From contig NZ_JAQSDA010000003.1 of assembly GCF_029945685.1 (NCBI RefSeq), positions 186,001 to 250,000 of the forward strand: a DNA stretch of 64,000 bases, in the 5' to 3' direction. Below are positions 21,213 to 30,292 of the stretch, one piece after another. The stretch comes from Polaromonas sp. (lineage in GTDB: Bacteria > Pseudomonadota > Gammaproteobacteria > Burkholderiales > Burkholderiaceae_C). Position numbers and translations under genes: made by a program. Within the stretch, counting starts at the first letter, position 1, and each line of letters begins with the position of its first letter. The notes under the pieces were generated by a model that was given only the letters and a program-made list of their open reading frames with translations, was not told the DNA's origin and did no database searches.

Positions 21213-22547
21213 ATGGATTCCGAAATGGAAAAAATAAAGTATCCCCAGCCTGTCGATTTGAGCCTGTTCGCAAAAGATGCAAAAAGTCCGAGCGCTCGTT
21301 ATGGACTGCCGGAAACGGTTAGTTACTGCAAGAAGTGCGTCATTTCCAACCAGCGTCCAAACTCTGCAGTGGAGTACAAGCACACCAAAGACACCAAGAA
21401 GGCGACCATCCATTTTGACGAAAATGGTGTTTGCGACGCCTGTAACTTTGCCGAGCGCAAGCATCACGGCATTGATTGGGCTGAACGCGAAAAGCAACTA
21501 CGGGACCTTTGTGACAAGCATCGCAAAAATGACGGTTCCTATGATTGCATCGTCCCCGGTTCAGGGGGAAAGGACAGCTTTTACGCATCCCATATCCTGA
21601 AGACTAAATACGGCATGCACCCGCTCACTGTCACTTGGGCGCCCCACGTCTACACCGAATGGGGCTGGAAGAACTTCCAGTCCTGGCTCCATGCTGGACA
21701 CGACAATTATCTGATGACGCCCAATGGCCGCGTGCACAGGTTGTTAACGCGGCTCTCGACGGAACTGCTTTTCCATCCCTTCCAGGCGTTCATGTTTGGG
21801 CAAAAGGCACTTGCCCCCAAAATGGCGCTGCTGTTTAACATTCCCCTGGTCTTCTACGGCGAAAATGAAGCGGAATACGGTAACCCGATCGGGGACACGG
21901 ATACCGCAAAACGTGACTGGTCTTATTTCGCGGCAGAAGATCAGTCGAAAATCTATCTCGGCGGTGTTTCCGTCGCAGATTTGAAAGAGAATTTTGGATT
22001 GGATCAGAATGACTTGCAGCCTTATCTGCCAGCCGACCCCAACCAGATCTCCGAAAAGAATATTGAGGTGCATTATCTTGGCTACTATCTGAAATGGCAC
22101 CCGCAGTCCTGTTATTACTATGCGGTCGAACACGGAGGTTTTCAGGCCTCCCCTGAACGGACACCCGGAACTTACTCGAAGTACAACAGCATTGATGACC
22201 GCATTGATGATCTTCATTACTACACCACGGGAACGAAATTCGGTATTGGACGGGCCAGCTATGATGCGGCACAGGAGATCCGCTCAAGGGACATCAATCG
22301 CGAGGAAGGGGTTGCCTTGGTCAAGCGCTTTGACCATGAGTACCCCGAACGATTTATTGAGGAAATGTTTCAATATTTGAGCTTGCCGGAGAAGGAGTTC
22401 CCGGAAGCCAGCAAGATGTTCGAAAAGCCGTTGATGGATCGTGAGTATTTCCGCCTGCTGACGGATCAGTTTCGGTCCCCCCATCTTTGGTATCAGGAAA
22501 ATGGCGAATGGAAGTTGCGCCACCCGGTTTCAAACGAAAAAGAATAA
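21213..22547 (+). CDS. wbpG: N-acetyl sugar amidotransferase (WbpG/PseA family)
   Basis: Cys pairs CKKC...CDAC; PP-loop VPGSGGKDSFYASH; followed by hisF- and hisH-like genes. Confidence 0.88.
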   Translation: MDSEMEKIKYPQPVDLSLFAKDAKSPSARYGLPETVSYCKKCVISNQRPNSAVEYKHTKDTKKATIHFDENGVCDACNFAERKHHGIDWAEREKQLRDLCDKHRKNDGSYDCIVPGSGGKDSFYASHILKTKYGMHPLTVTWAPHVYTEWGWKNFQSWLHAGHDNYLMTPNGRVHRLLTRLSTELLFHPFQAFMFGQKALAPKMALLFNIPLVFYGENEAEYGNPIGDTDTAKRDWSYFAAEDQSKIYLGGVSVADLKENFGLDQNDLQPYLPADPNQISEKNIEVHYLGYYLKWHPQSCYYYAVEHGGFQASPERTPGTYSKYNSIDDRIDDLHYYTTGTKFGIGRASYDAAQEIRSRDINREEGVALVKRFDHEYPERFIEEMFQYLSLPEKEFPEASKMFEKPLMDREYFRLLTDQFRSPHLWYQENGEWKLRHPVSNEKE

Positions 22548-22556
22548 GAGGATACG

Positions 22557-23327
22557 GTGAGGAACGTTCGCATCATTGCTCGTCTGGATATCAAAGGTCC
22601 AAACCTGATCAAAGGCATCCATCTCGAAGGTTTGCGGGTTATCGGATCGCCGGGCGAGCATGCCTTACGCTATTACCTGCAAGGTATTGATGAGTTGATT
22701 TATATGGATTGCGTGGCGAGCCTTTATGGACGTAACCACCTGGGAAGCATAGTCAGCGCCGCAGCCAAGGATATCTTTGTGCCGATGACTGTAGGTGGTG
22801 GAATTCGTTCGGTGGAAGATGCCACACAGATTCTGCGGGCTGGGGCGGACAAAGTCGCCATCAATACCGCAGCAGTCAGCAATCCCCAACTCGTTACGGA
22901 CATAGCTCGCCGTTTTGGGAGCCAGTGCATGGTGCTCTCGGTGGAGGCCAAGCAGGTGGGCCATGAGCGCTGGGAGGTTTACACCGACAATGGCCGCGAG
23001 CGCACAGGACTTGATGTGGTCGAGTGGGTAAAACGTGGCGTGGCCTTGGGAGCTGGGGAGGTTTTGCTCACATCAGTCGACCGTGAAGGCACTCGCAAAG
23101 GTTTTGATATATCGCTGGTACGAGCTGTTGCGGCGGAGGTGTCTGTCCCGCTCATTGCGAGCGGAGGCATGGGCAAGCCGGAGGACTTGGCGGACGTTGT
23201 TCGAGAGGGCGGCGCAGATGCTGTGGCCATGGCGGACATCCTGCATTACAAGCGCTCGGAAGTTGGGATTATCAGGGCTGTGGCCATGGCAGAGGGCTTG
23301 GGAGTGAGAAATTATGAGCGCACCTGA
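22557..23327 (+). CDS. HisF-like amidotransferase partner (specialised paralogue, HisF2)
   Basis: [45 protein letters not shown]; genomic coupling to WbpG and HisH-like genes. Confidence 0.85.
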   Translation: MRNVRIIARLDIKGPNLIKGIHLEGLRVIGSPGEHALRYYLQGIDELIYMDCVASLYGRNHLGSIVSAAAKDIFVPMTVGGGIRSVEDATQILRAGADKVAINTAAVSNPQLVTDIARRFGSQCMVLSVEAKQVGHERWEVYTDNGRERTGLDVVEWVKRGVALGAGEVLLTSVDREGTRKGFDISLVRAVAAEVSVPLIASGGMGKPEDLADVVREGGADAVAMADILHYKRSEVGIIRAVAMAEGLGVRNYERT

Positions 23328-23961
23328 AGTCATCGTCATTGATTACGGTGTGGGTAACTTGTTGAGCGTGCAGCGCGGGCTTGAGCATTGCGGCGCCAAA
23401 GTCACATTGACTGCAGATCCGGAGCGAATTCTTTCTGCCAAGCGGGTCGTATTGCCTGGGGTGGGGGCGTTTGAAAATGCCATGATGGCGCTGGGCGCGC
23501 TCGATCTGGTTGGCGTGATCAAGGAGGTTGGCCGGCGAGAGACCCCTCTGCTTGGTATTTGCCTGGGGATGCAACTCCTGCTTGATGAAAGCGATGAGTT
23601 TGGAATTACTGCCGGACTGGGTCTGATTCCAGGGCGTGTCGTCGCTGTTCCGGTTCAATCGACATCAGGCGATGTTCAAAAGGTCCCTCACATCGGCTGG
23701 AACGCATTGTTGCCATCGAGTACACGCCTTGATTGGAATGGGACCTTGCTGCAGGATAACCGTCCGGGTGACGCTGCCTATTTCGTGCATTCCTTTATGG
23801 CCGTCCCCACCGATCCTGTGCATCGCATTGCCGATTGCATGTATGGCGGGCATGGAATTCCAGCCGTGATTGGCCGCGACCATATAACAGGCTGCCAGTT
23901 TCACCCTGAAAAGAGCGGCGAAGTGGGCTTGAAGATCCTTCGAAGGTTCTGTGTCAGTTAG
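23314..23961 (+). CDS. HisH-like glutaminase subunit (HisH2)
   Basis: VIDYGVGNLLSVQRGLEHCG; catalytic Cys in LLGICLGMQ; His/Glu in GCQFHPEKSG. Confidence 0.88.
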   Translation: MSAPEVIVIDYGVGNLLSVQRGLEHCGAKVTLTADPERILSAKRVVLPGVGAFENAMMALGALDLVGVIKEVGRRETPLLGICLGMQLLLDESDEFGITAGLGLIPGRVVAVPVQSTSGDVQKVPHIGWNALLPSSTRLDWNGTLLQDNRPGDAAYFVHSFMAVPTDPVHRIADCMYGGHGIPAVIGRDHITGCQFHPEKSGEVGLKILRRFCVS

Positions 23962-24985
23962 TCGTGTCCTTGTCGTAGGTTTGGGGAGCATTGGCAAGCT
24001 TCATTTGCGCTTGGCCAGGGAATTTCTTCCCCATGCGGATATAAGGGTCCTGCGCCGTGAAGATGGGGCGGTGCCTCCGGAGCAGGCCAATGGAGGCTTT
24101 TCCAGAATGGATCAGGCCATTGCTTTTCGGCCGCAAATAGCGGTCATCGCCAATCCGGCTCCATTTCACCTCAGTGCGGCCCATTCACTGGCAGATGCAG
24201 GCGTGCATCTGATGGTCGAGAAACCTTTGTCAATTGCCGCTGAAGGAGTGCAGCGCCTGATTGAATCCTGTCGCTCGCGTGAGCTGGTCCTGCTGACCGG
24301 CTACAACCTGCGCTTCCTGCCTTCCTTGCAACGTTTTCGCGATCTCTTAAAGCAGAATGTGATCGGAAAGGTTCTCTCCGTGCGTTGTGAGATCGGGCAA
24401 TATCTGCCGTCTTGGCGCCCCGGTGTTGACTACAGGCAGGGAGTGTCGGCACGGCATGATCTGGGTGGCGGCGCATTGCTTGAGCTCAGCCATGAACTGG
24501 ATTATCTCCGCTGGATTTTTGGTGAGGTCGATTGGGTGGACGCTTGTCTGTCTCGACAGAGTCGCCTGGAAATTGATGTCGAAGACACGGCCCATCTGAT
24601 GCTGGGTTTTACGCCGGAGGCAGACAGTCATCGACTGATCGGAACCTTGAGCATGGATCTGTTGCGCCACGATACAACACGGCTGTGTACCGCCATCGGA
24701 GAACTGGGCAGCCTGCGCTGGGACGGATTGACAGGTGCGGTGGAGCTGTTTGAAGCAGGTGCGAAGAACTGGCGTGAGCTTTTCCGCTATCAGCATCAAC
24801 GCGAGGACAGCTATCGCGCGGAGTGGGGAAATTTTTTAGCCTGCATAGAAGGAAAATCGAAACCGTTGGTCAGTGGGGAAGACGGGCTCAAGGTGATGCA
24901 GATCATTGACGCCGTTCGCCAGGCTTCGGTGAGGGGTGGCCGAGTTGTTATCAAGGACCATGCAGCAACGGGGAGGAAAGCTTGA
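23951..24985 (+). CDS. Gfo/Idh/MocA-family oxidoreductase
   Basis: VLVVGLGSIGKLHLRLARE; VEKPLSIAAEGVQRLI; LGGGALLELSHELDYLRWIFG. Confidence 0.85.
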   Translation: MSVSRVLVVGLGSIGKLHLRLAREFLPHADIRVLRREDGAVPPEQANGGFSRMDQAIAFRPQIAVIANPAPFHLSAAHSLADAGVHLMVEKPLSIAAEGVQRLIESCRSRELVLLTGYNLRFLPSLQRFRDLLKQNVIGKVLSVRCEIGQYLPSWRPGVDYRQGVSARHDLGGGALLELSHELDYLRWIFGEVDWVDACLSRQSRLEIDVEDTAHLMLGFTPEADSHRLIGTLSMDLLRHDTTRLCTAIGELGSLRWDGLTGAVELFEAGAKNWRELFRYQHQREDSYRAEWGNFLACIEGKSKPLVSGEDGLKVMQIIDAVRQASVRGGRVVIKDHAATGRKA

Positions 24986-25674
24986 AAGCGGTAGCCTTCA
25001 TTTTTGCCCGGGGCGGCTCCAAGGGCTTGCCCGGGAAGAACATCCGGTCTCTCGGCGGGAAACCTCTGATGGCCTGGGCGATTGAACACGCGCTGGCTGT
25101 CAAACGCATAACGCGGGTGATCGTGTCAACCGACTCCATTGAAATAGCCGAAGTGGCTCGTGCGCATGGCGCAGAAGTGCCCTTTATCAGACCAGCCGAG
25201 CTGGCAGGCGATGACAGTCCGGAATGGTTGGCCTGGCGACATGGGCTCAATTACCTGTTGGACAGCGATGGGGTGTTGCCTGATGCAATGGTGTCTGTGC
25301 CCACCACGGCACCTTTGAGGCAGCCCGAAGACATCGAAAATTGCCTGGATGAATACGAGAAGGGCGATGTGGACATAGTCATCACCGTGACCGATGCGCA
25401 TCGCAGTCCGTATTTCAATATGGTGAAAATTCATCCTGACGGAACAGTCGGCCTGGTCATCCCGCCGGAGTCGGCGGTGGCGCGCCGGCAGGATGCACCA
25501 CAAGTTTTCGACATGACCACCGTGGCATATGTCGCCCGACCGGAGTTTGTCCTCGCGCGCAGTGCCGCCTTTGAGGGAAGGGTGCGTCAAGTCCACGTTC
25601 CAGTGGAACGCGCACTGGATATCGACACACTTCTGGACTTCCGAATTGCGGAGTGCCTTTTGGCTTTACGTTGA
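24982..25674 (+). CDS. legF: Acylneuraminate/legionaminate cytidylyltransferase
   Basis: KAVAFIFARGGSKGLPGKNIRSLGGKPLMAWAIEHAL; overlaps the upstream gene by 4 bp. Confidence 0.9.
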   Translation: MKAVAFIFARGGSKGLPGKNIRSLGGKPLMAWAIEHALAVKRITRVIVSTDSIEIAEVARAHGAEVPFIRPAELAGDDSPEWLAWRHGLNYLLDSDGVLPDAMVSVPTTAPLRQPEDIENCLDEYEKGDVDIVITVTDAHRSPYFNMVKIHPDGTVGLVIPPESAVARRQDAPQVFDMTTVAYVARPEFVLARSAAFEGRVRQVHVPVERALDIDTLLDFRIAECLLALR

Positions 25675-25700
25675 TCCCTTTGAGAATTACTGGAAAAAAA

Positions 25701-26870
25701 GTGCTTGAGATATCCCTTGAACCACGTTCGTGCGAGTGTTGCGGCGGCAACAATCTGGAACCTGTCTGGTCCAGCCAGAGCATCGTGACCCGCGCCACGA
25801 ATACGTGGAAATTTCCTTTTAATGTTTCGGTATGCCGCAACTGCGGTTTTTGCTTCGCATCCCCCGGGCCCAAGCGCGATGATCTTGCGCGTTACCACGC
25901 AGATGGACTGGCCGGTCACAAGGAAATCGGGCTTCCGTACTCTGTGGATGCACGAATGGCGGTACTTGAGCGCTATAGCGCGCCGGACGGCGTATTCGCA
26001 GAAATTGGTGGTGACCAGCCGGGTGAATTTCACCGGCGTTGTTCGCCGCTTTTCGGAAAACAGCTTGTCGTCGAAATTTCAGAAGATACACCAGCGGAAC
26101 TCCGCAGTGTGCATGACCTGCCTGAAAACTCCGTCGATGTATTGGCGCACTACGACGTGCTGGAACATGTATCCGAGGTTACGGAATTCCTGGTCGCTTG
26201 CTGTCGCGCATTGCGTCCGGGCGGCGTCATGATCTGTGAAGTGCCAGATCTCCGGTTGTATCCGCGTAATCTGCTGTTGCTTGAGTTTGAACACGTCAAT
26301 CACTTTTCAGCGGCAACTCTCAATGCAATTGCCGGAAAAGCGGGCCTCAGGCTCATAGAACTAGGTCATGTTTGCAGTCGGCCCTACGGATTTCTTTCGG
26401 TATTTCGCAAGGAGGCTTTGGACGTCGTGCCCGAGACCGGTGGCCGCTGTGAATTTATTGATGCTCTGGCGTGCGTTCGCGGCGGTCTGGAGCAGATCCG
26501 GCGTGCAGAGCTGCAGATTGAGATCGTGAGGCAGCAACTTGCCATCATGGGAAAAAGCGGGAAAAAAGTGACCTTGTGGGCGGTGACGGATTTTCTTCGC
26601 CGTCTGCTGGCCGGCTTCACCCTGCCGGAGTCGGTGACGGTGGTTGACTCCGATCCGCGCCGTCAAAACCATCTTGAGAACGATGGGTTGGGGGTGTTGG
26701 AGCCCAAAAATTCCATTGAGCACATCAGGAACAGCGAGTTGCTGGTCATTTGTGCGCCGCGCTACAAAGCTGAAATTATCGAGTGGATAAGGCAACAAAC
26801 AGGAAAGACATTTTCCGGGTCTGAACTGGTGGTTCTGGGATCTGGCCCTTCCGGGGAGACGCTGACGTGA
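25701..26870 (+). CDS. Class I SAM methyltransferase with zinc-ribbon N-terminus (C-methyltransferase-like)
   Basis: CECCGGNNLEPVW...CRNCGFCFASPGP; DVLAHYDVLEHVSEVTEFL. Start uncertain: ORF opens at 25653, GTG at 25701 avoids overlap with legF. Confidence 0.75.
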   Translation: MLEISLEPRSCECCGGNNLEPVWSSQSIVTRATNTWKFPFNVSVCRNCGFCFASPGPKRDDLARYHADGLAGHKEIGLPYSVDARMAVLERYSAPDGVFAEIGGDQPGEFHRRCSPLFGKQLVVEISEDTPAELRSVHDLPENSVDVLAHYDVLEHVSEVTEFLVACCRALRPGGVMICEVPDLRLYPRNLLLLEFEHVNHFSAATLNAIAGKAGLRLIELGHVCSRPYGFLSVFRKEALDVVPETGGRCEFIDALACVRGGLEQIRRAELQIEIVRQQLAIMGKSGKKVTLWAVTDFLRRLLAGFTLPESVTVVDSDPRRQNHLENDGLGVLEPKNSIEHIRNSELLVICAPRYKAEIIEWIRQQTGKTFSGSELVVLGSGPSGETLT

Positions 26871-27574
26871 GCTCGGGCGAAATGGAGACGGTTGTCATTG
26901 TTGGGGCGTCCTCAAGCATTGGCCGGGCGATATCTTCACGGTTTTCATCAGCGGATCGCGTCATTACGACGTATACCTCCCGAATGCCCGAAGGGTCGGA
27001 CCAGCACAATGCCTTGCACTTGGACTTGCGTGAAGATTTGAGCATCGAGCGGTTCGTAGAGCAACTCAAGAAAATCTCTCGGCGGATCGATGTTGTTATT
27101 TTCTTGTCTGGAATACTGCCAGGCAAGGACTTGAAAGGATATGCGTTTGAGGAGGTGGATGAAGTGATGGCCGTGAATTTCAGCGGACAGGCCAAAGTGC
27201 TGATGAGAATGCTGCCCCTCCTGACGGAACGCTCGCGCTTACTGATGTTTTCCTCAATCTCTGCCCAGCGCGGCAGTTTTGATCCAATTTATGCGGCCTC
27301 GAAGGGGGCATTGCTTTCATTCGTGAAGTCCGTGTGTACCCAATTACCCGCTGGCGCACGCGTCAATGCGGTTGCTCCGGGATTGATACAAGACAGTGCC
27401 ATGTTCGTCGAGATGGCAGTGCAAAGGCAGGAGTTTCATCGAAAACAAGTGCCCTCACAACAGTTGCTCGGCCAGCAGGCCCTGGCCGACATTGTTTTCG
27501 ACATATGTCAGCCTCACTGGGCGCATCTCAACGGAGCCTGCATCGACCTGAATGGAGGGCAATATGTCCGATAG
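26867..27574 (+). CDS. SDR family oxidoreductase (PtmA-like position)
   Basis: VVIVGASSSIGRAISSRF; YAASKGALLSFVKSV. Confidence 0.82.
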   Translation: MSSGEMETVVIVGASSSIGRAISSRFSSADRVITTYTSRMPEGSDQHNALHLDLREDLSIERFVEQLKKISRRIDVVIFLSGILPGKDLKGYAFEEVDEVMAVNFSGQAKVLMRMLPLLTERSRLLMFSSISAQRGSFDPIYAASKGALLSFVKSVCTQLPAGARVNAVAPGLIQDSAMFVEMAVQRQEFHRKQVPSQQLLGQQALADIVFDICQPHWAHLNGACIDLNGGQYVR

Positions 27575-28463
27575 CCCGCCAACCCATGCGCGAACGATGG
27601 AAGATCGCTTCATCGCGGGATTTAACAGCAGCAGATTCGCCCTGATTGAGCCCGTGCAACTGCAGATTGCGCGCTTGAAACACGCGCGAGAATACGATGA
27701 CCGCCATCAGGAGCCGCTGGTCACGGTTTGCGTGCCAACTTACAATCGTGGTCCCTTGCTGATAGAGCGGGCGGTTGCTTCGGTGCTGTCGCAAACTTAC
27801 ACCAATCTTGAATTGATGATAGTTGGTGATCACTGCAGCGACAATACGGCGGAGTTGCTTGCCGAAATCAGAGATCCGCGGCTGCGTTTTTACAATCTGC
27901 CAAGTCGCAGCAGGAATTACCGGCAGACGGTGGAAAACCACTGGTTTGTCGGAGGCGCCACGCCCGCAAACAAGGCCATGGAGCTTGCGCGCGGTCAGTG
28001 GATTGCCCGTGTGGACGACGACGACACTTGGTCGCCGGATCATATCGGGAAGCTTCTCCGCTTCGCCCGGCAGGGACAGTATGAGTTCGTGTCGGGCTTG
28101 TACGAGGAGGAGCGATTTGGAGAGCGAAAAGTTGTGGATGGCGTCAGAGCGCTCGACCCTTACTACACCCGCCGACCCGTGGCCGGTGTAGATGACAGCC
28201 CAAAGATTGGCGGCGTGTCCACCTGGTTGTATCGATCCTACTTGCGCTTCATGCGTTACAACGTCAATTGCTGGCGCAAGGAATGGAACAGGGTTTGGGA
28301 TGTGGATTTATCCCTGCGCATTCACGGCGCAGGCGTTCGGATGGGTTTTTTGGACGAGGTTGTCGCCTATGTCTTGCCGCGTCCCGGAGAGACTTCCGTG
28401 GGACTGGAAGCCTACAAACTGACCGAATCTGAAAAACTTGAAATGTACAAGTTTGAAAAATGA
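27564..28463 (+). CDS. Glycosyltransferase family 2
   Basis: LVTVCVPTYNRGPLLIERAVASVLSQTYTNLELMIVGDHCSDNT; WIARVDDDDTWSPDHI. Alternative start 27552. Confidence 0.86.
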   Translation: MSDSPPTHARTMEDRFIAGFNSSRFALIEPVQLQIARLKHAREYDDRHQEPLVTVCVPTYNRGPLLIERAVASVLSQTYTNLELMIVGDHCSDNTAELLAEIRDPRLRFYNLPSRSRNYRQTVENHWFVGGATPANKAMELARGQWIARVDDDDTWSPDHIGKLLRFARQGQYEFVSGLYEEERFGERKVVDGVRALDPYYTRRPVAGVDDSPKIGGVSTWLYRSYLRFMRYNVNCWRKEWNRVWDVDLSLRIHGAGVRMGFLDEVVAYVLPRPGETSVGLEAYKLTESEKLEMYKFEK

Positions 28464-28572
28464 ATTCCCCTGGCCTGTCAATAAGGGCTTGGGCTGGTAT
28501 TGTTGTCGTCGACCTTTGATCCCATCGTGGGCCTTGGCTCACCAAAGATCTGAAAAATAAAGAATGGTGATT

Positions 28573-29511
28573 ATGAAAAAGCGGATTCTGGTGACTGGCG
28601 GTGCCGGCTTTGTTGGGTCACATTTGTGTGAGCGGCTGCTGCGGGAGGAGAATGATGTCGTTTGTGTCGACAACTATTTCACAGGCAGCAAGGAAAATAT
28701 AGCGCACCTCCTCAGTAACCCATACTTTGAGGCGGTTCGTCACGAGATAACTTTTCCGCTATATGTCGAAGTCGATCAAATCTACAACCTGGCATGTCCG
28801 GCCAGTCCTGTCCATTATCAAATGGATCCCGTACAGACTACAAAAACGTCGGTGATCGGAGCAATAAATATGCTTGGACTTGCCAAGCGGACCAAAGCCC
28901 GTATTCTCCAGGCGTCCACCTCCGAGGTCTACGGTGATCCTGAAGTCCACCCTCAAACCGAGGACTATTGGGGCCGGGTCAACCCCATCGGCATAAGAAG
29001 TTGTTATGACGAGGGCAAGCGCTGTGCCGAAACCCTATTTTTTGATTACTACCGTCAATATCAGCTCCCGATCAAGGTAGTGCGTATTTTCAACACATAT
29101 GGCCCGCGCATGCATCCCAATGATGGCAGGGTGGTCAGCAACTTCATTGTCCAGGCGCTGAGGGGCGAGGACATCACCATCTACGGTAGTGGCCAGCAAA
29201 CACGTAGTTTCTGTTACGTGGATGATCTGGTAGACGGTCTGATCCGAATGATGAACTCAGCCGCAGAAACCACCGGACCCCTGAATCTGGGAAACCCCGG
29301 TGAATTTACTATGCTGGAACTGGCTGAAAAAGTGCTTCACTTTACACGTTCAACTTCCAAGCTTGTTTTTCTGCCCTTGCCTCAGGATGACCCCAGGCAA
29401 CGTCAGCCGGATATATCGAGGACCCGGGCGAAACTTGACTGGTCCCCGAAAGTGGAACTCGATGAAGGCTTGCAGAAAACCATTGCCTACTTCAAGAATA
29501 TTGTCGGTTAG
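28573..29511 (+). CDS. uxs: UDP-glucuronate decarboxylase (UDP-xylose synthase)
   Basis: [67 protein letters not shown], characteristic of UXS. Confidence 0.92.
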   Translation: MKKRILVTGGAGFVGSHLCERLLREENDVVCVDNYFTGSKENIAHLLSNPYFEAVRHEITFPLYVEVDQIYNLACPASPVHYQMDPVQTTKTSVIGAINMLGLAKRTKARILQASTSEVYGDPEVHPQTEDYWGRVNPIGIRSCYDEGKRCAETLFFDYYRQYQLPIKVVRIFNTYGPRMHPNDGRVVSNFIVQALRGEDITIYGSGQQTRSFCYVDDLVDGLIRMMNSAAETTGPLNLGNPGEFTMLELAEKVLHFTRSTSKLVFLPLPQDDPRQRQPDISRTRAKLDWSPKVELDEGLQKTIAYFKNIVG

Positions 29512-29513
29512 AA

Positions 29514-30284
29514 ATGATGCTTGATGAAACCGTTGTCGTTGTGACCGGTGGGGCCGGACTGCTCGGGCGCGTTTTTGTACGCGATATTGTGCAGCACGGA
29601 GGAATCGCAGTTGTAGCCGACATCGATATGGCCGCTGCCGCAAAGTTTGTAAGCGAGCTGCCTGAGCAATACGCGGCTCATGCGTATGCCATGCAGCTGG
29701 ATATAACCGATACGGCATCCGTAGCCGCGCTTATATCCGCCGCCTTTGAACGGTTTGGCCGGATTGATGCCGTGGTGAACAATGCCTATCCGCGCAATCC
29801 CCACTATGGGCGCAAGCTGGAAAATGTGACCTATGAGGATTTCTGCCAGAACCTCTCGCTTCATTTAGGTGGTTATTTTCTTGTAGCACAGCAGTTCGGG
29901 TTGTTTTTCAGGAGCCAGCAGAAGGGAAATATCATTAATATGGCTTCCATTTATGGCGTCATGGCACCGCGCTTCGAGATATATTCCGACACCCAAATGA
30001 CCATGCCCGTAGAGTATGCGGCGATAAAGTCAGCGGTCATTCATTTGACGCGCTATTTCGCGCAATACTTCAAGAACGATCACGTCCGGGTGAATAGCCT
30101 GAGCCCGGGAGGCGTGCTGGATCAGCAGCCGGAGTCATTTCTTCGGAATTACAGGGCGTTTTGCAGTTCAAAGGGAATGCTGGAGGGTAAAGATATTTCC
30201 AGCGTGTTGTTGTTTCTGTTGTCAGATGCCTCAAAATATTTAACCGGACAAAATCTTGTCGTAGATGACGGATTTTCCATATAG
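29514..30284 (+). CDS. SDR family oxidoreductase
   Basis: VVVVTGGAGLLGRVFVRDIV; VNNAYPRNPHYGRKLE; EYAAIKSAVIHLTRYFAQY (YxxxK). Confidence 0.85.
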   Translation: MMLDETVVVVTGGAGLLGRVFVRDIVQHGGIAVVADIDMAAAAKFVSELPEQYAAHAYAMQLDITDTASVAALISAAFERFGRIDAVVNNAYPRNPHYGRKLENVTYEDFCQNLSLHLGGYFLVAQQFGLFFRSQQKGNIINMASIYGVMAPRFEIYSDTQMTMPVEYAAIKSAVIHLTRYFAQYFKNDHVRVNSLSPGGVLDQQPESFLRNYRAFCSSKGMLEGKDISSVLLFLLSDASKYLTGQNLVVDDGFSI

Positions 30285-30292
30285 CGCTATTC

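Noticed and set aside
22557-23961. Histidine biosynthesis hisF-hisH operon
   Set aside because: Both genes sit directly after a WbpG-type amidotransferase within a nonulosonate cluster, no other his genes are present, and HisF has a changed catalytic position. A specialised amidination role is more likely.
26867-30284. The two SDRs (26867, 29514) as fatty-acid FabG
   Set aside because: Generic SDR motifs only, and their context is exclusively nucleotide-sugar/glycan genes.
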